Below are positions 1 to 4,352 of a stretch of DNA of 6,504 bases, piece by piece. The translations under genes and the position numbers were made by a program. Numbering within the stretch: position 1 is the first letter of the stretch; every line of letters starts with the position of its first letter. The stretch is taken from positions 1 to 6,504 of the forward strand of contig CALUDF010000189.1 of the NCBI GenBank assembly GCA_943914745.1. Direction: 5' to 3'. This stretch comes from an uncultured Bacteriovorax sp. GTDB taxonomy: Bacteria; Bdellovibrionota; Bacteriovoracia; Bacteriovoracales; Bacteriovoracaceae. Under the pieces are notes generated by a model. That model saw nothing but the letters and a program-made list of their open reading frames with translations, did no database searches and was not told the DNA's origin.

Positions 1-937
1 GGCTTGAATCGTATCCACCCATAAAAAGCTCAGAGCCTGTTTTTTTTATGATGGACTCAATGAGGGGTGGAGTCGGAAAGTTCTTATTGTTTTGTTCATA
101 CTCTTTCATGCTCTCACTGTAGAGTAATCCTGGAAAAGCGGTCTCTGGCCAGATGATAAGATCAACTTTTTCAGGTAAGCGGTCGGTGCTTAAAAAATAA
201 TAGCTATCATAGACGCTCTTAATAGAATTTAAGCCTCCACGTTCCGAATCAATTTTAAGAAAATTGCCAATGTTGGGTTGGACGAGGCGCAGGTTTAGTG
301 ATGCTTGCTCTTCTTTTTTATTCGGATATAAAAATGGAATGTGCAGGAGAATAACTAAGAGAGTGAAGGCATAATAGAGTTTTGGTTTTTTTCTAGTTTT
401 AAAATGCTCAACCAATGAAAGGGCCAGAAGTGCAGTGAAGAAAGAATAAAAAGCGGCGCCGGCCCAGGGAGCAAAGACTAATTTAATTGTTGGAGCAAGA
501 GACAGAAATGAGTGCCCGAGGTGTGCCGGGAATTGCTGAGGGACAAAGCGCTCAAGTAAGACGTAACCCACGGCTAAAAAAAGCGGGTGCTTGATTTTAC
601 TTTTTAAGACCACGTAACAGTAAACCTGGGGGATGATGACAAATGAAAACACCAGGCCCAGAAGGTGATTGACAGGAAAAAAAAGTCCACCGAATTCTTT
701 TAGAGTGTGGGGAATCCAGTAGAAGCCTAAAAGGTAGAAGCCAAGAGAGTAGGCTAAACTTAGGATGAATTGTTTTTTGAGTGATGTCTCCTGATCAAGC
801 GCCCAGTTAAAAAGCGCAAACCCTATAATGGGCGCGATAAAAAGCGACGATCCATTAAAAAGGGGGAAGCCCAGAGCATACAAAGCCCCGGCCAGGAGAC
901 AGACAAGAATTGTTCGGTATTTTAATAAAATTGGCAT
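1..937 (-). CDS. lnt: Apolipoprotein N-acyltransferase, N-terminal part (cut by window edge)
   Basis: Lnt transfers the third acyl chain onto the N-terminal cysteine of lipoproteins at the periplasmic face of the inner membrane. I translated 312 residues from ATG at 937; the stop lies beyond base 1, so about 200 residues of a typical ~510-residue protein are missing. Residues 1-205 are hydrophobic, with about six membrane segments and the family-like stretch GFYWIPHTLKEFGG (71-84). The nitrilase-like domain begins at LRLVQPNIGN (216-225) and contains IIWPETAFP (261-269). E265 there corresponds to the catalytic glutamate of the Glu-Lys-Cys triad; the Lys and Cys are outside the window. An in-frame TAG at 947-949 rules out an upstream start. 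There is no Shine-Dalgarno sequence before the ATG, and the predicted promoter starts transcription on the ATG itself. A TTG at codon 19 would remove part of the first membrane segment. Family call is secure; the start is likely. Confidence 0.93.
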   Translation of the reverse strand, partial: MPILLKYRTILVCLLAGALYALGFPLFNGSSLFIAPIIGFALFNWALDQETSLKKQFILSLAYSLGFYLLGFYWIPHTLKEFGGLFFPVNHLLGLVFSFVIIPQVYCYVVLKSKIKHPLFLAVGYVLLERFVPQQFPAHLGHSFLSLAPTIKLVFAPWAGAAFYSFFTALLALSLVEHFKTRKKPKLYYAFTLLVILLHIPFLYPNKKEEQASLNLRLVQPNIGNFLKIDSERGGLNSIKSVYDSYYFLSTDRLPEKVDLIIWPETAFPGLLYSESMKEYEQNNKNFPTPPLIESIIKKTGSELFMGGYDSS

Positions 938-943
938 ACCAAG

Positions 944-972
944 ATACTAGATTTAATCAGATTGTTTGCCAA
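944..972 (-). promoter_or_regulatory. Sigma70-type promoter for lnt, predicted leaderless
   Basis: On the minus strand TTGGCA (972-967) is followed by a 17 bp spacer and TAGTAT (949-944). Counting 7 nt from the -10 puts +1 at 937, the A of the lnt ATG. The -35 overlaps the -35 of the opposite promoter by five bases. This was read by eye; no transcript start data are available. Confidence 0.62.
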
Positions 973-994
973 TGAGAGAGTCTCACTTTAGAAT
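966..994 (+). promoter_or_regulatory. Sigma70-type promoter for the zinc-ribbon gene, possibly leaderless
   Basis: TTGCCA (966-971), a 17 bp spacer and TAGAAT (989-994) put +1 at 1001, exactly on the first ATG of the plus-strand gene. The spacer holds a small inverted repeat, TGAGA-GAG-TCTCA (973-985), which could be an operator or chance. If translation instead starts at ATG 1046, the transcript has a 45 nt leader with the Shine-Dalgarno-like GGGAG at 1036-1040. Confidence 0.6.
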
Positions 995-1000
995 TTTAAT

Positions 1001-1690
1001 ATGAACAATGATGTTTTTGAAATAACTCCAGGAATGGGAGAATTGATGGAATTTCGCGCTTCCATCCCGGAGAAAGCTTATAAACCTATTAAGCGTTGTC
1101 CGAATTGTCAGTCAGTCTATTTGACTGATACCAATTGCGAAGCCTGTGGCCGCTCACTTCTTTATCATCCCATCGGAGAGCCCTTTGGCCCTAAAAGTCT
1201 TTATGGATTTAAAGAGCGCTATTACGAAAGCTTCTCTACCGTCGTAAAATATTTTCCGGTTTTTGAAAATAAAAATGCTCCTCACGCCCGCAGTTATGTC
1301 AGAAAGCTCCTGAAGCGCTTTGATGACCTGCTTTTTGCTTTTGGAGATGATGAGACGATCAGCTCACAAAACCGCAGGCTTTTTTACGTAGAGACGATGG
1401 AGATGATGGATGAGCTGCTTCGCTACGGGGTTCATTCCGCACTTTTGCAAGAGAAAATCGAGTCGGCTTCCTTTGCCAACGGTTCACTTTTATCAGAGCA
1501 GTTGCTCATCTACTTAAGTGAGTCTAAGAAAGATATAAAGCTTGAGAGTTCATGGGGCAAGCAGTTTTTAAATCACCGCTTATTTGGCCTAAGAGTTGAG
1601 ATGATTTTAAAGACAACTTTGGTTGCGGCCACTGTGGTTGCAGTGGCCATCGCTTATTACAGTGCGATTAGTTCGCAAGTCGGTAGATGA
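1001..1690 (+). CDS. Zinc-ribbon protein with C-terminal membrane anchor, function unknown
   Basis: I do not recognise a named family. The 229-residue product has a compact zinc ribbon, CPNC (33-36) and CEAC (46-49), which should bind one zinc ion. A mostly charged, probably helical middle (about 65-200) follows. A single hydrophobic segment at about 203-222 comes next, with only seven residues after it. There is no N-terminal signal, so the visible topology is tail-anchored: ribbon and body in the cytoplasm, C-terminus across the inner membrane. An in-frame TAG at 989-991 excludes an upstream start. ATG 1001 has no Shine-Dalgarno sequence and coincides with the predicted +1. ATG 1046 (M16) has GGGAG five bases upstream and is a real alternative that keeps the whole ribbon. 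The gene diverges from lnt, and its last 23 bp overlap the end of the convergent subtilase gene. Function cannot be inferred beyond metal binding and membrane attachment. Confidence 0.85.
   Translation: MNNDVFEITPGMGELMEFRASIPEKAYKPIKRCPNCQSVYLTDTNCEACGRSLLYHPIGEPFGPKSLYGFKERYYESFSTVVKYFPVFENKNAPHARSYVRKLLKRFDDLLFAFGDDETISSQNRRLFYVETMEMMDELLRYGVHSALLQEKIESASFANGSLLSEQLLIYLSESKKDIKLESSWGKQFLNHRLFGLRVEMILKTTLVAATVVAVAIAYYSAISSQVGR
1627..1648. other. GC-rich 8 bp hairpin beside the convergent gene ends
   Basis: GGCCACTG (1627-1634) and CAGTGGCC (1641-1648) form a perfect 8 bp inverted repeat with a 6-base loop. It lies inside the codons for the membrane anchor of the plus-strand gene and 19 bases beyond the stop of the subtilase gene on the minus strand. 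Neither strand has a T-run after it, so it is not a classic intrinsic terminator. It could protect the 3' end of the subtilase mRNA, or could simply reflect repeated Val-Ala codons. Confidence 0.4.
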
Positions 1691-2816
1691 TTTTTCCTTC
1701 TTCTTTTTTCATTTGAGACTTAGTGTCGTTAGCTAGCTGACGGTTTGGAGCGTCTTCATACTGAGCTGCGAGAGTTAAGGCCGCAGCCGCATCCAGGCGT
1801 CCACCAGTGGCGCATTTTCCTTCCATCGTCACTTCTTTTTTAGCTGAAGCTCTGATGATCTCTTTAATTTTTTCAGTCGAGAGAGCAGGGAATTGAGATT
1901 TCATTAAAGCAGCTACACCTGTAACGAATGCTGTTGCTTGAGATGTTCCCGTTAGAAATCCTGCTCGGCCATTGAGGTGGGCCGATTTAATACGGTATCC
2001 TGGGGCCACGATATCAACGCTGATGCGTCCATAGTTTGAAGAGCTCAGGATTTTTAAGTCTTCATCGTGGGCCGTAACAGTGATAATGTTTTTTAGTCCA
2101 TAGCTTGCTGGAAAGTAAGCTTTCTTTCTGTCATCAATATTAGACTCTTCGTTACCTGCTGCTGCAACAACGAGAATCCCTTTTCTTTCTGCTTCTTTAA
2201 GAATGCGTAGCTCTTCTACGGCAGCCTCCGGGCCACCACCTGAGTAGTTAATGATGTCTACATTGTTATCGACAGCGTATTTAAGAGCTTCAACCGTCGA
2301 GTTCAAGTTATCAATCCCCGAAGCGTTCGGGTTATAGTATTTAAGGGCAAGGATCTTAACATCTGGATAAATACTCTTGATGATCCCTGAGACGTGAGTC
2401 CCGTGACCATGCTGATCTGTAGGGGTTCCTCTTTGTTTTTTATCTTTAGAGAAATCGACCCCAAAGTTATTCTCATCAACTTTTCCACTTTCTACGAAGA
2501 TATTTCTCTCTAAGAAAGGATTGATCGGGTCGATACCTGTATCAACAACGGCAACGACGATCTCTTTTTTCTTTTTAAATTTCTTCCATGCCTCTAGAAG
2601 GTTAATGCTTGCTGAATTATCCGGGTTAACTCCCCAGCTTACAAAGTTAGAAGTTAAATCGCGAGGATCAAAGTAAGATCTCTCTTCCATCTTTTGAGAC
2701 TGAACTCTTGGAAGATTTCCCTGAATGGCCGTTTGTGACCACGCTCCAAAAGAGATTGTTGCGACTACATTAAGTACAACAAGTCTGGTGATCATTTTCT
2801 TCATTTGATTCTTCAT
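1668..2816 (-). CDS. Secreted subtilisin-like serine protease (peptidase family S8)
   Basis: A 382-residue endopeptidase with the complete S8 catalytic set: Asp92 in VVAVVDTGID (88-96 region), His138 in HGHGTHVSG (136-144), oxyanion Asn222 in VAAAGNEES, and Ser292 in LTGTSQATAF. The N-terminus has lysines followed by a hydrophobic stretch (about 8-25) ending near A25-W-S-Q, a good Sec signal peptide. Only about 60 residues separate it from the catalytic domain, so any prodomain is short. The domain ends near residue 350, and a polar, lysine-rich tail of about 30 residues follows. The start is supported by AAGGG (2828-2824) seven bases before the ATG. Expression is probably driven by the sigma54-type promoter at 2880-2895. 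The site of action (periplasm, surface or medium) and the substrate are not visible. The divergent small lipoprotein gene, with a matching promoter, is the obvious functional partner. The 3' end overlaps the convergent zinc-ribbon gene. Confidence 0.95.
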   Translation of the reverse strand: MKNQMKKMITRLVVLNVVATISFGAWSQTAIQGNLPRVQSQKMEERSYFDPRDLTSNFVSWGVNPDNSASINLLEAWKKFKKKKEIVVAVVDTGIDPINPFLERNIFVESGKVDENNFGVDFSKDKKQRGTPTDQHGHGTHVSGIIKSIYPDVKILALKYYNPNASGIDNLNSTVEALKYAVDNNVDIINYSGGGPEAAVEELRILKEAERKGILVVAAAGNEESNIDDRKKAYFPASYGLKNIITVTAHDEDLKILSSSNYGRISVDIVAPGYRIKSAHLNGRAGFLTGTSQATAFVTGVAALMKSQFPALSTEKIKEIIRASAKKEVTMEGKCATGGRLDAAAALTLAAQYEDAPNRQLANDTKSQMKKEEGKIIYRLAN

Positions 2817-2867
2817 AATAATCCCTTAATTCGATCCGACCAGGGTTCAATCTGGCCTTATTGGTTC

Positions 2868-2930
2868 TCCCCCTTAAAAAGCAAGCTTCTTGCCAAGACT
2901 TCACCTAATATTTTAAGGACTTAAGGGGGA
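2868..2930. repeat. 10 bp inverted repeat flanking the subtilase promoter
   Basis: TCCCCCTTAA (2868-2877) and TTAAGGGGGA (2921-2930) are perfect inverted copies 43 bases apart, with the -24/-12 element between them. The left arm sits on the predicted transcription start and the right arm about 52-61 bases upstream. A related TCCCTTAA (2822-2829) forms the Shine-Dalgarno region of the subtilase gene on the minus strand. This may be a pair of protein-binding half-sites; no function is shown. Confidence 0.45.
2880..2895 (-). promoter_or_regulatory. Sigma54 (RpoN) -24/-12 promoter for the subtilase gene
   Basis: Read on the minus strand the site is TGGCAAGAAGCTTGCT. Against the sigma54 consensus TGGCACG-N4-TTGCW only one of 12 defined positions differs (A for C after TGGCA). 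The GG and GC pairs are exactly 10 bases apart, as sigma54 requires, and a pyrimidine (T) precedes the element. The predicted +1 is near 2869, giving a leader of about 53 nt before the ATG at 2816. Confidence 0.72.
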
Positions 2931-3012
2931 AATTGACCAAAGAGTTGATAAAAAGTTAGTGGGGTGTAAAAAGTTTAAACAGATTTAGAGATAAACCCCG
3001 CTTTAAGGATTT

Positions 3013-3036
3013 GGTGAAAGGGTGAAAAAGTGACAC
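3013..3036 (+). repeat. Three near-tandem 8 bp repeats upstream of the lipoprotein promoter
   Basis: GGTGAAAG, GGTGAAAA and AGTGACAC follow each other without gaps, sharing GTGA at the same phase. They end nine bases before the -24 element at 3045. They are too close to be a typical enhancer site and may be chance in purine-rich DNA. Confidence 0.3.
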
Positions 3037-3044
3037 TAAATAAC

Positions 3045-3060
3045 TGGCAAGCGGCTTGCT
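3045..3060 (+). promoter_or_regulatory. Sigma54 (RpoN) -24/-12 promoter for the small lipoprotein gene
   Basis: TGGCAAGCGGCTTGCT matches TGGCACG-N4-TTGCW at 11 of 12 defined positions. The GG-GC spacing is exactly 10 bases and a pyrimidine precedes it. It differs from the minus-strand site 150 bp away at just two bases, both in the unconstrained N4. The predicted +1 is near 3071, giving a leader of about 50 nt. That leader contains a GGCCC/GGGCC hairpin (3077-3081 with 3087-3091). Confidence 0.72.
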
Positions 3061-3120
3061 CTATAGAAAGACAAGAGGCCCAAGTGGGGCCACACCCTCA
3101 AGGATGTAGAGGAGAGTCTT

Positions 3121-3351
3121 ATGAAAAATGGATTACTGAGATTTTATTTTATCTTCATGATCGTCTGCCTAGCGCTCTTTTCATGTGAAAATCACGATCT
3201 AAGCCATAACGCCAGAGAGTCCAAACAGAGCATTATTGAAAGAAAACCAGATGGCCGCCATCCAGTGGAGCCCAATGAGGCACCAGCTGAATCCCAAAAG
3301 GGAAAGAAGTCTCGTAAAAAGTATGTATCGAGATCGAGTAACTGGTGCTGA
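3121..3351 (+). CDS. Small putative lipoprotein, function unknown
   Basis: A 76-residue protein with a lysine/arginine-containing N-terminus, a hydrophobic core (about 8-21) and LFSC at 19-22, an acceptable lipobox with Cys22 as the lipidated residue. Position +2 is Glu, so the usual Asp-based inner-membrane retention rule gives no clear answer. The mature part would be only 55 residues. It is almost entirely polar, rich in Lys, Arg, Ser, Glu and Pro, probably disordered, and ends in a basic patch (GKKSRKKY) and a terminal Trp-Cys. The start is supported by GGAG at 3111-3114, six bases before the ATG. A terminator follows 40 bases after the stop. The matching sigma54-type promoter ties it to the divergent subtilase. 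It might be a substrate, anchor or regulator of that protease, which is inference only. Lipoprotein is the best reading; a simple signal-peptide-bearing secreted peptide is the alternative. Confidence 0.7.
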   Translation: MKNGLLRFYFIFMIVCLALFSCENHDLSHNARESKQSIIERKPDGRHPVEPNEAPAESQKGKKSRKKYVSRSSNWC

Positions 3352-3391
3352 TTCCCCCCCTTCAGCATTGGTGACTCGCTCGGTATCAATA

Positions 3392-3417
3392 AAAAAGCCT
3401 CCAATTGGAGGCTTTTT
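3392..3417. terminator. Bidirectional intrinsic terminator
   Basis: A perfect 26 bp palindrome: GCCTCC (3397-3402), loop AATT, GGAGGC (3407-3412), flanked by five A on the left and five T on the right. Both strands therefore read as a GC stem followed by a T-run. It would end the lipoprotein transcript from the left and the TraR/DksA-family transcript from the right, whose stop is about 30 bases away. Confidence 0.92.
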
Positions 3418-3448
3418 CTATTTAGAGATTGTTGTTGAGAGAGTGAAG

Positions 3449-3820
3449 TTACATAGCTTTGATGAATTTTTGGTTTTCTCTTTCCTGCTCTTCTGCGTGA
3501 GTGATACATAGAGTAGTCCAAGGCTGGTTCTCAAGGCGTTTCTCACCGATAGCCTCGTCGCACTCTTCACAGTGGCCATAAACGTTTTGCTCGACTCTAT
3601 AAAGAGCTTCGTCAATCGCTTTAAGTTTTACCAACTCTCTTTGGCGCATATTAAATGTGACTTGTTGATTAATAACTGATGTGGCGAGATCAGCTTCGTC
3701 AGATAGATCATCTGAAGAAACAGTCAGGTCTTCTGTGCTACGTAGAATACCACCGTTCATAATTTTCATCTTCGCCTGAAGAAGAAGTTCTTTGAATTTT
3801 TCCATCTTAGCTTTGTCCAT
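3449..3820 (-). CDS. TraR/DksA-family zinc-finger transcription regulator
   Basis: The 123-residue protein has the plan of DksA-type factors, which bind in the RNA polymerase secondary channel and adjust initiation together with ppGpp. An N-terminal helix (1-25) leads to a tip sequence, DDLSDEADLA (37-46). Its D38-x-x-D41-x-A43 spacing matches the functional Asp-x-x-Asp-x-Ala tip of DksA. A second helix (about 48-80) follows. The zinc site is YGHCEEC (81-87) and LCITH (104-108), so the last ligand is His108 where DksA usually has Cys. The start at 3820 is chosen because GAGG (3829-3826) lies five bases upstream and the known fold begins here; the reading frame stays open back to 3937 but that part is not DksA-like. 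At 123 residues it is shorter than E. coli DksA (151). It may be a paralogue with narrower targets rather than DksA itself, so I give no symbol. It is a single gene ending at the shared terminator. Confidence 0.9.
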   Translation of the reverse strand: MDKAKMEKFKELLLQAKMKIMNGGILRSTEDLTVSSDDLSDEADLATSVINQQVTFNMRQRELVKLKAIDEALYRVEQNVYGHCEECDEAIGEKRLENQPWTTLCITHAEEQERENQKFIKAM

Positions 3821-3891
3821 ACATTCCTCGTTTAAACTAGTAATCCTAAGAAACTCGGTCTGACGTTTGCGCCAGAAGAAACTTACCAAAT

Positions 3892-3921
3892 AGTTTACCT
3901 TGATTTTTGAATTTGACACAA
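3892..3921 (-). promoter_or_regulatory. Possible sigma70-type promoter for the TraR/DksA-family gene
   Basis: On the minus strand TTGTGT (3921-3916), an 18 bp spacer and TAAACT (3897-3892) would give +1 near 3885 and a leader of about 65 nt. The -35 is weak. No other convincing promoter is seen in the 241 bp gap (3821-4061). Apart from the promoter for the plus-strand neighbour, that gap holds nothing I can support. Confidence 0.35.
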
Positions 3922-4005
3922 GGGAAAAAACTGCCATTACCTTTCATCTGGGCCAAAGTTTTGACTGAATAATCGACAAGTTTGCACGCCATTTTGTCAA
4001 AAAAG

Positions 4006-4034
4006 TTTACAAGGTTTTGGTGAGCCATTATTAT
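4006..4034 (+). promoter_or_regulatory. Sigma70-type promoter for the LRV-repeat gene
   Basis: TTTACA (4006-4011), a 17 bp spacer and TATTAT (4029-4034) are close to consensus. They place +1 near 4041, about 21 bases before the ATG at 4062. The leader contains AGAGGA (4051-4056) as the ribosome binding site. Confidence 0.65.
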
Positions 4035-4061
4035 TGGGGAAATCTATGAGAGAGGACGAGT

Positions 4062-4352
4062 ATGTTTGCTGAAGAGTATCTGGCACTAGTGCGCGAATGC
4101 CGTGATGAAGAAAAAATGTTTCAATTCCTAAAAGAAGACATGCCGGGAGTGGCTGTGGAGCTGGCAAAGTCAAAGAATGTGAGCCCGCGTATCCTGGATA
4201 TTCTTACTCGTCACGTTTCGATCACAGTTCGTCATGAAGTGGCAAAGAACCCTCTGACTCCAGCGACAACTTTAGAGAGACTCTCAAGCGATAAAGACAT
4301 GCTGGTAAGAGATTATGCCCGCAGAACTTTACTTGCCCTAAAATCAAAATAA
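4062..4352 (+). CDS. Small helical repeat protein of the LRV (leucine-rich repeat variant) type
   Basis: A 96-residue cytoplasmic protein without signal or membrane segment. After a charged N-terminus (1-29) it shows a clean 26-residue period. Unit 1 (30-55) starts VAVELAKSKNVSP, unit 2 (56-81) starts VRHEVAKNPLTP, and a partial third (82-96) starts VRDYARRTL. The VR..VAKNP.TP..L..L pattern is typical of LRV/HEAT-like solenoid repeats, which form paired helices and usually mediate binding to other proteins. LRV proteins related to nitrogen-fixation genes can carry an iron-sulfur cluster, but the cysteine cluster of those is absent here (only Cys13). AGAGGA five bases before the ATG supports the start. 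Its stop codon directly abuts the stop of mltG on the other strand, and its probable terminator lies inside the mltG end. The partner and role are unknown; this is likely a small adaptor. Confidence 0.85.
   Translation: MFAEEYLALVRECRDEEKMFQFLKEDMPGVAVELAKSKNVSPRILDILTRHVSITVRHEVAKNPLTPATTLERLSSDKDMLVRDYARRTLLALKSK

Larger units (their letters stand above)
2817..3120. promoter_or_regulatory. Divergent intergenic control region between subtilase and lipoprotein genes
   Basis: This 304 bp spacer contains no credible gene. From left to right it holds the subtilase leader with its Shine-Dalgarno sequence (2822-2829), a minus-strand sigma54-type promoter (2880-2895), about 150 bp of AT-rich DNA with small repeats, a plus-strand sigma54-type promoter (3045-3060), and the lipoprotein leader. 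The AT-rich centre has TTTAAGGA at 2912-2919 and 3002-3009. It also has the dyad TTAAG-GA-CTTAA at 2913-2924, the palindrome GTTTAAAC at 2973-2980, and GGGGT/ACCCC arms at 2961-2965 and 2995-2999. Any of these could bind the enhancer-binding activator that sigma54 requires; which one, if any, cannot be told from one sequence. Confidence 0.7.

Noticed and set aside
2817..2930. Riboswitch-like alternative pairing in the subtilase leader
   Set aside because: The pairing needs a transcript starting upstream of 2930, while the best promoter starts near 2869, leaving the upstream arm out of the RNA. It is kept only as a minor alternative in the findings.
3354..3360. Run of seven C as a possible phase-variation tract
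   Set aside because: It lies just after the lipoprotein stop codon, so slippage would not alter the protein. An effect on transcription is possible but unsupported.
3192..3521. Open frames on both strands over the lipoprotein gene and terminator
   Set aside because: They run through the palindromic terminator, have no ribosome binding sites and overlap the better-supported genes.
3821..3937. N-terminal extension of the TraR/DksA-family frame back to 3937
   Set aside because: The extension is not DksA-like, whereas the ATG at 3820 has GAGG at good spacing and begins the expected helix.
3846..4028. Minus-strand open frame of 60 codons upstream of the TraR/DksA-family gene
   Set aside because: No Shine-Dalgarno sequence or promoter is seen before its ATG, its start lies within the plus-strand promoter at 4006-4034, and it resembles no family. 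It cannot be wholly excluded as a small gene.
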